Positions 50,982 through 62,827 of a DNA stretch of 64,000 nt are shown here, in pieces. The DNA lies in assembly GCA_022606425.2 (NCBI GenBank), contig JAHDVF020000579.1:49333-113332 (forward strand). The letters are read 5' to 3'. Under the pieces are notes generated by a model. It saw only the letters and a list, made by a program, of their open reading frames with translations, did not search any database and was not told the DNA's origin. The translations under genes were made by a program, and so were the position numbers. The stretch comes from Lepidostoma basale. Lineage: Eukaryota; Arthropoda; Insecta; Trichoptera; Lepidostomatidae. How positions within the stretch are numbered: the first letter of the stretch is position 1; every line of letters begins with the position of its first letter.

Positions 50982-51206
50982 AAAAAATTCTGTAGCGCTT
51001 TTTTTACATTTTGGATCACGTTTTGGTCTATTGGCTGAATTAAAGCCGTTGTGTTGGGTGGAAGGAATATGACCAAAATTTGTCCGTCGTCACTACGAAG
51101 ATCTTCTACTGGAGGGTGAACTGGGAGTTGTCCAGAATCCTTTTGACGATAGGTAAAGTCAAATATAAGGGATGAATTCAGTCTTGAACCAATACAAAAA
51201 TAAATC

Positions 51207-51452
51207 TTATGTCATCCAAGCACATTTTTGCCCTCGGTGACATACAGGAAGACTGATTGATTTGAATACAAGGGGCTTATTCACAGTTCGCACAACAAGT
51301 AAATGAAGATTGTGGTTTCTAGATGCATTTGCGCAAGGCATAAAAGTTATTCGTTCTTTTATAATTTGGTATAAATATAAAGAGACCAAAGTTGTCTCAG
51401 GCAGCATGCGCCAATACAACCTGGTCAGCACACAAATTTCCGTCTCCCACAA
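51207..51452 (-). pseudogene. Tigger/jerky-type transposase fragment (DDE_1)
   Basis: 81 residues. 'KERITFMPCANASRNHNLHL' with 'SISLPVCHRGQKCAWMT' is the catalytic-core region of pogo/Tigger transposases. The usual pattern is '..ERVT.L.CANA.G.H.LK.L.IGK', then 'LPV.Y..Q..AWMT'. It moves DNA by cut-and-paste at TA. The first catalytic Asp region lies just upstream and is lost, and the later Asp residues are not found in frame. Dead copy. Confidence 0.65.
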
Positions 51453-51528
51453 GTTTTTCTAATGGCGCAAAATCGTTCGGATTACAGCGCGTTTCGGATT
51501 ACGGATCGTTCGGATTAGCGAGCTGGCA

Positions 51529-51690
51529 CTGTGTTTATGTGAACCGTCCAGGGACCCTAAAAGATTTGAAAACCAACATCCAGGAAGAAATTGCTAGGAT
51601 AACGCCTGATATGTTAGCAAGAGTCATGATATACGATAGAAATCGGTTTACTCAGTGTATGGAGAATGGGGGGAAGTCACCAACCTGATT
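51529..51690 (+). pseudogene. Tc1/mariner-superfamily transposase C-terminal relic
   Basis: Plus strand 'VYVNRPGTLKDLKTNIQEEI' then 'ARITPDMLARVM' and 'RFTQCMENGGKSPT', ending in a stop. This closely follows the C-terminus of Tc1-superfamily transposases with the 'VYVNRPRTL.DLK.NI..EIA' and 'C..NGG' pattern. Only about 50 residues remain. It starts exactly at the right end of the pogo element, which probably cut it. The other half is not on the far side. Confidence 0.65.
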
Positions 51691-51699
51691 TGATCTTTA

Positions 51700-52585
51700 A
51701 ACTAAGTAAAACAAAATAAAAAACAAATTAAAATCTTCGGATTCACATAATGGGTTTTATTAAGTTTTAAAAAAAGTTATGTAAATTATGAAAAGTAGGC
51801 CTCAACGGCAAACGCACGCTCCTCACTGTTCCAACGCATGATGCCGACTAAAGTATTTTGGGACATAACGTTATAGTCTTACAACTAACAAGTTATGTCT
51901 CGAACGAGACCACTAGCGCTCCGCTACAACATCAACCGACTGAATGGCACGCATTTTAAAAAAGGAAGTTATGCTGTCGCACCCTGCATGTAAAAGTTGA
52001 GAGAAACAAAATTTTACAATATGAAGAACAAACGTACCATAAATATTCCAACAGATTTATCTCTGATACTAAATTATTCAGTATTCCAACAAAATCGATT
52101 TGCGTTAAAATATTCACAATCGCAAATTTAATTACTTATCCGATGTATTCAAAGTTTGTCTTGCTTAAAATTCCTTAGACGTTCGTAAACAATTTAACTC
52201 GCGTATGGGTTCGTGAGGCCTACATGTCTTATTTGAAGTATTATTTATATATTCGCCGTCACGTTTCCACAGAAAAAAGTCGTAGCTCCTTTATAGAGTG
52301 TCATGACACTAACTGACATCTGTTGGCACTGTTTGGGAATCGCCTGTCAGTAACGACACATCAAGCGCCGCTCTTGTTTCATTGTCAGATAAGTACTTTT
52401 GGGATAAGATTATTTTACTGCCGAGCTTAATAAATCTTATCAGTTTTCTGTTCGGTTTCTGTCGTTTGCTTGTCTCAAACTTCGCGTGAAATGTAATATT
52501 TTATTTGAATCTCAATATTATTCTATACTTTGGGGTGATCAAACATTTGCGAATAATTCATATAGATTCAAGTCATGATTATTCA
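51700..52585. other. Unassigned region
   Basis: 52200-52480 is of mixed composition and unique. No coding frame found. Confidence 0.35.
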
Positions 52586-52589
52586 TTAC

Positions 52590-53219
52590 GTATTGAATTA
52601 AATTATGGAAAATATGGTATTTGCAAATAATACTATATTAACATTTTTCTTAAAAACATTTTGAACTAACCATTACGAAGTTTCATTAATACCATTACTA
52701 AGTTACCATTATGAGGTATTGAACTAAATTATGGAAAGTATGGTATTCGCAAATAATACTATATTAACATTTTTCTTAAAAACATTTTGAACTTATAATT
52801 ACGAGGTTTCATTAATACCATTGCTAAGTTACCATTATGAGGTATTGAATTAAATTATGGAAAATATGGTATTCGCTAATAATACTGTATTAACATTTTT
52901 CTTAAAAACATTTTGAACTAATAATTACGAGGTTTCATTATTAACATTAATAAGTTACCATTACGAGGTATTGAATTAAATTATGGAAAATATGGTGTTC
53001 GCAAATAATACTATATTAACATTTTTCTTAAAAACATTTTGAACTTATAATAACGAGGTTTCATTAATACCATTACTTAGTTACCATTACGAGGTATTGA
53101 ATTAAATTATAGAAAATATGGTATTCGCAAATAATACTATATTAACATTTTTCTTAAAAATACCATTACTAAGCTTTCATTAATACCATTACTAAGTTAC
53201 CATTACGAGGTTTCATTAA
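52590..53219. repeat. Tandem repeat, ~126-bp monomer, about five copies
   Basis: Monomers start with 'gtattgaattaaattatgg' at 52590, 52715, 52842, 52968 and 53093. The last is partial. Monomers are about 95% alike by eye, and each contains two similar sub-blocks ('cattaataccatta' and 'agttaccatta'). AT-rich satellite-like array, no coding. Confidence 0.85.
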
Positions 53220-53277
53220 TGACCGGATCTTTCAGAATACATGATTTTTTTATGAAAAAATAGATTTTTATATTTCA

Positions 53278-53900
53278 AGAGATGGGCGAGTGGAGAGGGA
53301 TATTGAAAGAAGGGTTGGGGCAGGCAACAAATTGAATGGTCGCAAACAAAAACCTATCCAAAAAAGCTAGAATGGCAGTGCACAATGGTGTTCTTCTACC
53401 GACCCTTATGTATGGAAGCGAAGCATGAAACTAGCAAAAGAAGGATGAAAGTATAATAAATGCTGTAGAAATAAGATCTCTTAGACGAATGTGTGGATAC
53501 TCTGTGTACGATAGAGTGTCGAATGAAAATATAAGAAGTGAATGCGGTGCGAATGATGGTATCATGAACAAAATAATGAAAGGATCATTAAGATGGTTTG
53601 GACATATGGAATGAATGAATGAAAAAAGAATGGTAAAAAAATTATATGTAAACGATGTAAATGGAACCAGAAATAGAGAAAGACCGAGGAAAACGTGGCA
53701 CGATCAAATAAATCAAATATTGAATGTCGGCCATGTGAGGAGTCAGAGGAGTCAGAGAAATCGTCGCGCGTGCATGACACGATGTATGAATGTTGAGGAA
53801 GCAAGATAAATATGTCATGAAAGAAAAGTGTGGCAGTCCATTCTTTCTGCCTGCCCCTTCGGGGAGACGGCATGATGGTTAGTTAGTTAGTTAGTTAGCC
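53278..53900 (+). mobile_element. LINE-A 3' part
   Basis: Plus strand from 'DGRVERDIERRVGAGNKLNG' to four TTAG repeats (53880-53898). All major blocks are present: 'KARMAVHNGVLLPTLMYGSE', 'RRMCGYSVYDRVSNENIRSE', 'KGSLRWFGHME', 'NGTRNRERPRKTWHDQI'. Frameshifted near 'GALKVV' and 'HMERMN'. Within 'VRSQRSQRNRRA' a 6-bp tandem duplication is visible. Close to 10424. Confidence 0.78.
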
Positions 53901-53924
53901 TTTTATATTTAGAAACCAAAGAAA

Positions 53925-54300
53925 ACCACAATGAGATATATAATTAGATACTCGTATATGCATAATAGTCGTCGATATAACCGAGAGCTATATGATATCT
54001 ATAAAGAGCCCGATGTGATCAGATCCATCAAAGTAGGGCGCCTGAGATGGGCTGGTCACATAATCAGAATGGACGACGACAACCCTACAAAACGCCTCAC
54101 GCTCTCAGTACCACAGGGACGTAGAAGACCAGGAAGGCCCAAAATGCGATGGATGGACAGTGTCAACACGGATGCATCGGTGTTGCAAATGAGAAATTGG
54201 AGAATGGGGGCATCAAACAGACAAGAATGGAGGAAGCTCCTGGATTCAGCCAAGGCCCACCCAGGGCTGTCGAGCTTAGGATGATGATGATGATAATAGC
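53925..54300 (+). mobile_element. LINE-D 3' end with GAT-repeat tail
   Basis: Plus strand, mostly open (53931-54284): 'NRELYDIYKEPDVIRSIKVG', 'RLRWAGHIIRMDDDNPTKRL', 'GRRRPGRPKMRWMDSV', 'RQEWRKLLDSAKAHPGLSSL'. The tail (GAT)n is at 54280-54296. The C-terminus is typical of endonuclease/RT LINEs ('RWAGH..RM', 'W..LL..AKAH.GL'). The copy is well preserved and probably recent. Confidence 0.75.
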
Positions 54301-54740
54301 ATACAAAATACTAGCATTTTCTTCAATACTCATCTTTACTTGTACGAGTATAGACATATAATTTGGTTGTGGATGTTTTGGTTTTTTGGTGAATGGAAAC
54401 TTTTTTCCCATTCACGAGAGAATACAAATGCAAATTAAATAATCCGATTATGCAAAGAATAACAGTGCTCTTAATAAAATTGGTTAATTATTTCAGATAC
54501 GGGATAAAATTTAAAAATTTTAATAAGGACTATCGTAGTTTCCTTCAATTTATTTATTAAAAAAAACAAAAAAAAATGTTTTTCTATTTGTTCAAGAAAC
54601 GAAAATTGTTGGTTTTCAAAAGGAGTTAAACACAAACTGAATTAGGAAACTGGCTTAGTTTTTGCAGTAAAAGATTGTTTGGATGTTAAATATGAAAAAT
54701 ATTGTTGCCATCTATTGTCGGGGCTAGACACTAACCGTGC
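54300..54740. other. AT-rich region, nothing recognised
   Basis: Unassigned. Confidence 0.3.
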
Positions 54741-54745
54741 AACTC

Positions 54746-55040
54746 TCGTAGTAGGCTCGTAGTAGGCTCGTAGTAGGCTCGTAGTAGGCTCGTAGTAGGC
54801 TCGAAGTAGGCTCGTAGTAGGCTTGTAGTAGGCTCGTAGTAGGCTCGTAGTAGGCTCGAAGTAGGCTAGTAGTAGGCTCGTAGAAGGCTCATAGTAGGCT
54901 CGTGATAGGCTCGTAGTATGCTCGTGATAGGCTCGTAGTAGGCTCGTAGTAGGCTCGTTGTAGGCTCGTAGAAGGCTCATAGTAGGCTCGTAGTAAGCTC
55001 GTAGGAAGCTGGTAGTAGGCTCGTAGGAGGTTCGTAGTAG
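54746..55040. repeat. Minisatellite, 11-bp unit TCGTAGTAGGC, ~27 copies
   Basis: Head-to-tail 11-bp units with scattered substitutions (tcgtgatagg, tcgaagtagg, tcatagtagg). Because 11 is not a multiple of 3, the minus strand reads an 11-residue periodic peptide ('YEPTTSLLRA' type) across 33 bp. That explains the long open frame 54642-55157 without any gene. The array gives a GC-rich spike. Confidence 0.9.
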
Positions 55041-55205
55041 GGTATTCAGTTCAAATATATATATTACACAATTGCAAAAGGTTTGACATATATAATATAT
55101 GAAATGATAAAATAGAATACACGTTAAAAAAGTTAATTTCAATAATGACAAATTCATATTAAATTTCTATTCAATATATACAATAAAAATACATACATCT
55201 ACGTA
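55040..55205. other. AT-rich spacer
   Basis: Nothing recognised. Confidence 0.3.
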
Positions 55206-55209
55206 CTCA

Positions 55210-55475
55210 GATGACGACGACCTTTGTGGCCAAGTGACAAGTGCAATGACTGTCGCACCGAAGATCCGTGGTTCGATTCCCGGCGATGGCAGTGCAATTG
55301 TCATACTGTCGTTTGTCTGCTGTAGAATTCACGTGACAACAAAATTGCGATAGATTAGCTACCTATCACATGTCACGAGAATCAATATGATAGCTTTACC
55401 CTTAACATCGATTTAGCTCGCGCTGAAATGATGTAAAGAGCGATTTAATAAAATAATAATAATAACAACAATATT
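55210..55475 (+). mobile_element. tRNA-derived SINE, best copy
   Basis: A box TGGCCAAGTGA (55227-55237), B box GGTTCGATTCC (55270-55280), body through 'gatagattagctacctatca' and 'catgtcacgagaatca', then 'aatgatgtaaagagcgattt', and an (AAT)n-type tail (55450-55475). About 260 bp. Pol III promoter boxes are intact and correctly spaced (33 bp between). It would be mobilised in trans by a LINE with a matching tail; no LINE here clearly shares its 3' end. Confidence 0.75.
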
Positions 55476-55509
55476 TACTAATAGTTATAATAATAATATA
55501 CATTAACAT

Positions 55510-55700
55510 GTCAGCCATGGAATGAGCCATGTTAGGAATAAGCCTAACAGACAGAGTCAGAAACGATACGGTGAGAGAAAAAACAAAGGTCATCGACATC
55601 ATCCACCGGGTAGCGTCACGTAGCCAGAAGATCGGACGAAAAATGGACAAGAAGACTGCTGAGTTGGAGACCGTGGACGGCAAAGAGGCAATAATAAAAT
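55510..55700 (+). mobile_element. Endonuclease/RT-type LINE C-terminal fragment (LINE-E)
   Basis: 'MLGISLTDRVRNDTVREKTK', 'VIDIIHRVASR' follows the '(A)MLGISL.DR.RN..IR..TKV.DI' pattern just before the '..W.GH.AR' block of this LINE type. After 55620 the frame ends in unrelated sequence. Confidence 0.6.
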
Positions 55701-55862
55701 CAGTTTATTGTAACACCTGATGTTGCCAACATCGGTTGGCGAAACAGCTGGTACGACACTCTCAGCGAATAAAAAGAAATTGTGATATTATAACAGTGTT
55801 TTAAATTTTAACAGTTATAATGTTAAATTATCATAGTGTTTCGGCCAAAACAATAGACTATT
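55700..55862 (+). repeat. Family-B repeat with hammerhead-like motif
   Basis: 'taacacctgatgttgccaac' then 'atcggttggcgaaacagctg': box CUGAUGU (A9 changed), helix II GCCAA/UUGGC perfect, GAAA, ACAGCUG. The full downstream block runs to 'tttcggccaaaacaatagac'. Confidence 0.5.
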
Positions 55863-55864
55863 CA

Positions 55865-56360
55865 AATACATACACATACATAAAGAATATGTATGTAAAA
55901 ATACAGGAGTTTTAACACAATATTTGTGCATTTTTAATAATACTATAATATTTTTACATAGGTCATAAAAGAATACTTTTGATGTAAAAGCAAGTAGCAC
56001 CTTGCATAATGACGTGTCTCTTGTAGCAGTCGTCCGCTTTGGCGAGTTAAACTAAGCTCTCTACCTCCAGAACCTAGTGAATTCATTATCTCGCCCTAAA
56101 GCTCGCACCAGACCAAGATATCGACTAAATCTCCCAAAATAGATCTCGTTAATATGTAACGTACCCGGCAGATGGCAGCTTTTTACGGAATGAATAATGA
56201 ACAAGGAATATTGATTACCCAAGGTATTTCCACCCCACCGCTAACCCACGAGAGATGACTTAACTATGTATTACACATTATAATATAATCTATCGTCGTG
56301 ATAAGGAAAAGCGAGACAAGTAAACGCTTGTCAATTTTACAACAACAACAAAAACACTCA
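55865..56360. other. Unassigned region
   Basis: 56020-56280 is of mixed GC and unique in the window. No coding frame recognised. Confidence 0.35.
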
Positions 56361-56364
56361 TTTG

Positions 56365-56998
56365 AATATAAGAGTTGGGCTGAAAAGTTCGTAAGCTAAC
56401 ATAGTAAAACACATTTTTTTGGTAAAATTCGATTTATTATTCAATATAGTTGCCTTCGAGGACGAAACAACTATTATAGCGGTCATACAGTTTTTCAATA
56501 CCATTTTTTTAGCACGATTTCTCTTTACCCTTAAAAAAGTCTCAGCTTCGCCGATTACCTCTTCATTAGTGATGAATCTGAGGTCTGCAAACAGGAAAAA
56601 GTCATTGAGGGTCAGATCTGGAGAATACGGCGGATGAGGAAGCAATTCGTAGCCTAATTTGTGCAATTTTGACATCGTTTTCATTGATTTGTGACACGGT
56701 GCAATGTCTTGATGAAACAGCACTTTTTTTTCTTCAAGTGGAGCCGTTTTTCTTGATTTCATCCTTCGAACGCTCCAACAACGCTATTTAATAATTTCTG
56801 TTGATGGACTGGCCCTTTTTGAGGTAATTGATGAATATTATACCATGCGCATCGCAGAATACTGATGCCATAACCTTGCCAGCCGACTGTTGCGTCTTTC
56901 CACGCTTTGGATTCGGTTCATCGCGTGCAGTCCACTCGGCTGACAGTCGATTGGACTCTGGAGTGTAGTACTGAAGCCATATTTCATCCTAAAACGTC
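56365..56998 (-). pseudogene. mariner transposase pseudogene
   Basis: Minus strand. Downstream region 'EEKKVLFHQDIAPCHKSMKT', 'LGYELLPHPPYSPDLTLNDF' holds the second catalytic Asp (HQD) and the third (NDFFLF). Upstream pieces lie in other frames ('mfnrQNRLSAEWTARDEPNP'-like near 56900-56960). It resembles the mariner group with 'KKVLFHQDNAPCHKS', unlike the one at 60723. The end 'ttgggctgaaaagttcg' near 56372 looks like its 3' TIR. Frameshifts at about 56640-56760. The 5' end is cut at 56999 by a CR1/Jockey-like fragment. Confidence 0.7.
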
Positions 56999-56999
56999 G

Positions 57000-57218
57000 G
57001 AGATCGACGTCTTTCATATTAATGAAAGTACGTTCAGAGGGCAAATACTTTTGATTGATTAATTGATTTTGGAGAGTATCTCGTATTCCTAATGTCGAAC
57101 AATCTCTCATGCGTTTCTGGTAGTAATTATATACAATATATTATTTTACCTGTTCTCAAAAGATGCCTTTAACCTTAATTCTTTAATGTCTATTAATGAA
57201 ATAAACTTATACTTGTAC
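57000..57218 (+). mobile_element. CR1/Jockey-like LINE extreme 3' end (variant b)
   Basis: 'gagatcgacgtctttcatat', 'gaaagtacgttcagagggca' and 3' UTR matching 30320-30500. An internal small duplication ('ttgattgattaattgat'). The TTTGAT tail is replaced by 'ataaacttatac'. Confidence 0.6.
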
Positions 57219-57261
57219 ACGAATCCTGGATTTCACCCATGGTGGGTGATTAATTCATGAA

Positions 57262-57420
57262 ATTTTAATTGTATCTCAATAGAGATGAAGATGCAAACTG
57301 GAAACTGAATATGGTTGATCAAGGTGTTTACAGGACTTATGACCTGTCATTGGTTGGGTTTAGCGCACGCTTTATGTAATTACAACATTCCCCGTTCCAC
57401 CTTTATTCTTTATTGATTTG
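57262..57420 (+). repeat. Dispersed repeat, family G
   Basis: 'aattgtatctcaatagagat', 'gaagatgcaaactggaaact' to 'gtaattacaacattccccgt'. Best match to 7437-7625 (reverse) and 44695. The three copies agree closely, so the family is fairly young. Confidence 0.62.
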
Positions 57421-57499
57421 ATTTGACAACAATTAACAAGCTATAGAAGAGCATACAAATAAAATATTTTAACGGATTTTTTTTCTTTATTTATTAATC

Positions 57500-57795
57500 G
57501 TAAGTTGATATGGCTACATGGAACGAATGGGTAAATGAAAAATGGTTAAATAATGCAAACAAGTAGTGAGAATAGAATAAGAAAACGAGAAAGGCTAAGG
57601 AAGACATAGAATGACCTAATTAATAAATTACTGAAAGGTGGCCATGTTCGAAATAGAAACAATCAACGAGCGTGCGTGTCACGGTGTGCGAATATGAAGG
57701 ATATTCAAGAGTTATGGCAGGATAAAAAGATTCGGTGGTCCATCCTCTCTGCCTACCCTTCCGAGGAAACGGAGTGATGGTTAGTTTGTTAGTTA
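57500..57795 (+). mobile_element. LINE-A 3' fragment
   Basis: Plus strand 'GYMERMGK', 'KRERLRKT*NDLINKLLKGG', 'NNQRACVSRCANMKDIQELW', end 'cggagtgatggttagtttgt'. Degenerate. Confidence 0.62.
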
Positions 57796-57864
57796 TATTT
57801 TAATAAATAAAATTAAAATACAAAAATATTTTCTACTTCTTATTCTCCTTATTGTTGATATTGC

Positions 57865-58100
57865 GATATGTTACACATCTTCTTCTTCCGGTACCGTGTC
57901 AGGTCCCCCTGACGTTGGCGATCACTGCAGCAAAAGCATCTCTGTCCTGCGCTACTTGTAACGGGTTCTGGACTCTGGTCATTTCTGTACAATATTTTAT
58001 GTTCCGCAGCAGGACAACTGCCCTCTACCAACTCCCTGACGTCCCTATCTGATTTTATAGGATATCAAATGTCTTTTTTTGATGAAGACAACAGGCTTTC
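57865..58100 (-). mobile_element. LINE-B 3' end with GAA tail
   Basis: Minus strand 'RNIKYCTEMTRVQNPLQVAQ' then 'DRDAFAAVIANVRGT', stop, 'cacggtaccg', (GAA)n. The final block is the same as at 59760-59830 ('VIANVGGTWHGT') and 31700-31770, which ties the three loci to one family. Confidence 0.6.
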
Positions 58101-58560
58101 TCTCCATCTCATTGGTGGTCGTCCGTCCTTTAAGGAAGAAAAAAATATTATTTTATAATATTATGTATATTTCTTTTTATAAAGTCGGTAAACCTTATAA
58201 AATAGTGCAGTGGAGATAATCATTTTATATATTGATAGCTCCCACATCATTTTAATTGAAAAATGAGCTCTTTGGAAATGTTCAAAAAATATGCAGTCAA
58301 ATTATAAATAGTCTAGGGGACTGAACCCTTTCTCTTGATCCAACCTGATCCAGGTGATTGAGGTTCAAGCCTGGACACGACCCAATTCTTCTTTCTTCGT
58401 GACATTAGGATTTCTGCTCAGTTTATAAAAAATATATAATACTTCTTCTAATTATAATTCTTCAAAAATATTTGATTTGTAGTTGGTTAAATTTTCGTCT
58501 TCCTGGGAAGTAGACTGGCAACTATCTCGCCAAAGTTCTAATACCAATTTTAATTTTACA
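58100..58560. other. AT-rich region, nothing recognised
   Basis: Unassigned. Confidence 0.3.
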
Positions 58561-58563
58561 AAA

Positions 58564-58800
58564 TTATAAATATTACAATTGATTATATTTTCTTGCGACA
58601 GCTGTTTCGCTAACCGATGTAAGCATCGTCAGGTCTTACAATCAATAGGACTTACACTCAACCAGTTGATTGTAAGACTTGACGATGCTTACATTAATTA
58701 GCGAAACAGCTGTCTCGAGAAAATATAATCAATTGTGATATTTATAACAACGTTTTTTTAAACAGTTATTAATGTTGAAATAAGGGTTTCCCTCAAAGCA
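58564..58800. repeat. Family-B fold-back with two hammerhead-like motifs
   Basis: Minus unit 58578-58646 and plus unit 58663-58732 are mirror images sharing 'caattgattatattttc', 'gcgacagctgtttcgc' and 'gtaagcatcgtca'. The family-B downstream block follows on the right ('aacagttattaatgttgaaa'). Confidence 0.65.
58578..58646 (-). ncRNA. Hammerhead-like ribozyme motif, family B, complete core
   Basis: Minus strand. Distal helix I is AUUGAUU with AAUCAAU (7 bp), then an internal loop, and one proximal C-G pair. Box CUGACGA is rc of 58626-58632; position 7 may be C. An unpaired U follows. Helix II is GCU/AGC plus AC/GU with a U-U mismatch. GAAA, then ACAGCUGU (8-nt palindrome) and C17. The helix I internal loop is reminiscent of the loops that natural hammerheads use for tertiary contacts. 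Unproven. Confidence 0.5.
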
Positions 58801-59455
58801 ATGGATTATCTCTAATACCATTGATATTAATGCAAGGTTATTATTTCATTTCTTTACAGATATATAATTGCAAATCGTTTGCAATATAATAAGAATTTAT
58901 TATAGAAGCATAAAAAAACCTAAAGAGTAAGAATTAGAAAGAATCATTACATTGATATTGCATCCCGGAGGCAACTCACACTATTACTTCTCTTAGTTTT
59001 TTCTTTGAAAGAAAAAAATCTAATTAAAAAGCCTTTCGAAAAATCTTTATTACTTTTGAAAAAAATAGTCACGTTCATCTTCTATAATAAATGTTGAGAC
59101 TGAAACTAAATAAACTTACTTTTATAACAACACAGAGTAGAAAAAGAACATTTTTGGCCATATTTCACTGTGAAAATGTTGTGACTTGTCTACTGTTATA
59201 TTATCTCAGCAAAAATATTGCCGTGACGTCATGCTGATACTCTGAATTCTATCACAGTCCCTGTTCAAAGAAATGATTTTAAAACCACAAAACCTGTTGT
59301 AGTTTAACATGTAAAGAGGAATAAAAACACTTGGGGTTTATAATACTTATTATATATTTGAGCAAACAATCAAGCAAACTACGAATTTTTTAAACGATGT
59401 ACATTGTGCATGCAAAAATATTAAAATCTCCTAATTCAATTTCATCAACCTAAAC
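58800..59455. other. AT-rich region
   Basis: A 40-bp block at 58945-58985 ('attgatattgcatcccggag') matches 1755-1795, a CR1/Jockey-like 3' UTR remnant. Otherwise nothing recognised. Confidence 0.35.
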
Positions 59456-59459
59456 TACA

Positions 59460-59844
59460 TATTCGGGGTTCGAATTGTCAGTAGGGTCGCGGCGAGTCAC
59501 ATCTTGCTGGAGGGTGTGATTCTATAAAATGCTGCGAAACGCCCAGTTGCATTCCACCAGCAACACTACTGACTAGTCCAACTCGTTAGCGTCCCTGTCG
59601 CGAACCGCGGGCAATGGGATCACACTCATATCAGGAGGATAAAAGGCGAGTTTCTGGCGCCTCCAAACCAGATCTAACCAGCTAAGGGAAGGTAACCCCG
59701 ACAGCAAAATCCACCAGAGAAGGCAACGGGAAACCACTCTGGTCACCTTTTCCCAGGAATCACTATGGCGAATACCTTTGCTGTAGTGATCGCCAACGTT
59801 GGGGGGACCTGGCACGGCACCAAAAGAAGAGAAGAAACTTCATA

Positions 59845-59845
<1 letters not shown>
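59460..59845 (+). mobile_element. LINE-B-like 3' end with long 3' UTR
   Basis: GC-rich plus-strand segment. It includes 'gcgagtcacatcttgctgga', 'agggaaggtaaccccgacag', 'ggcaacgggaaaccactctg' and finally 'gtgatcgccaacgttggggg' then 'gacctggcacggcacc' with a GAA-like tail. The last 60 bp are shared with 57865 (minus) and 31700. No intact frame; probably mostly UTR. Confidence 0.55.

Positions 59846-61928
<2,083 letters not shown>

Positions 61929-62006
<78 letters not shown>
61929..62006. repeat. (TA)n microsatellite, ~78 bp
   Basis: The TA run continues between the mariner right end and the left TIR of the next transposon. Probably the same array as 60196-60646, split by the mariner. Confidence 0.92.
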
Positions 62007-62010
<4 letters not shown>

Positions 62011-62391
62011 GGTGTCCCTTATATGGCCAAAAATTTTTTTTTTGGATTATTGAAACGCATACCCCCTAATTATGTTTAATAGTCTACTAGTTACCCAAAT
62101 ACAGAATTTCAACTTCCTACGTTAATTCTAACCCGTGCCGACTTGCCCTCAAAGTTTTAGAAAATAGGTGATTTAAGTGTCTCTTAAATGTAGTTGTAGA
62201 TGATCACTTAAAACCACTATGTTAGATAAATATTGATGAAAACACATATTTATATAATGTTCTTCTTGTAATCATCAAAAAAGATCCAAATTTATATTTA
62301 TTTACTTGGATATTTCCTCTTCAAAATCTCTTTTTTTACAGTCTGGGTAAATTTTTCTATGTTCTTGCACACAACATAATAAGAACTGCTT

Positions 62392-62634
62392 ATGTTCTTC
62401 ATCTGCGGTAGTCAAACCATGAAAGTCCCTGTCATAAGATTAACAGCTCTTTCTGCTGTGTCATTTACTGCTTTTAAGCTAGTAACCTTCTTTTTAACTT
62501 CCACAAATGCCGCGCTGTCTTTCTATGAAGATACAATTTCTTTAAGGAAATTACTATCATGTTTTAGTTGTGAAAATAAATCTTTTCTCTTTACAGAAAC
62601 AAAATCACTCAAAGATTTCCATAAAACAAGATAA
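62392..62634 (+). other. Short open frame inside the 1978-bp element, probably antisense
   Basis: An 80-residue plus frame ('MFFICGSQTMKVPVIRLTAL...') with no recognised motif. The likely coding strand of the element is minus, where this stretch reads as broken coding sequence ('SLSDFVSVKRKDLFSQLKHD' type). Not a gene in its own right. Confidence 0.3.
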
Positions 62635-62827
62635 CAAATACTTGTAGTACCTATAAATAAAACAAATTAGTTCTAAATTAAATACCAGATTAAACACTAC
62701 TTACGTATCATATAGAGAGCCAGACATCTGTTCCTTCGATGGAACATATCTCTTTCCCGATTCACCTAAACTTTATTTTTTTAAGATTTCCACAATGTTT
62801 CCTTTGGTCTACTCATCAACGTTGTCA

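Larger units (their letters stand above)
50447..51531 (-). mobile_element. pogo/Tigger-like DNA transposon with transposase remnants
   Basis: TIRs are 'CAGTGCCAGCTCGCTAATCC' at 50447 and its complement ending 51531. Secondary copies of 'cggatta' lie inside both ends. Left flank TA; right flank TG (mutated). Length 1085 bp. The minus strand encodes degraded transposase (51207-51452 and 50742-50981). It is a different family from 20909-22013. Confidence 0.75.

Noticed and set aside
54746..55040. CRISPR-like regular repeat
   Set aside because: Direct 11-bp tandem units without spacers in a eukaryotic repeat landscape.
54642..55157. 171-residue minus-strand frame with 'YEPTTSLLRA' repeats, looks like a repeat protein
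   Set aside because: It is the translation of an 11-bp minisatellite; the periodicity follows from 11 x 3 bp.
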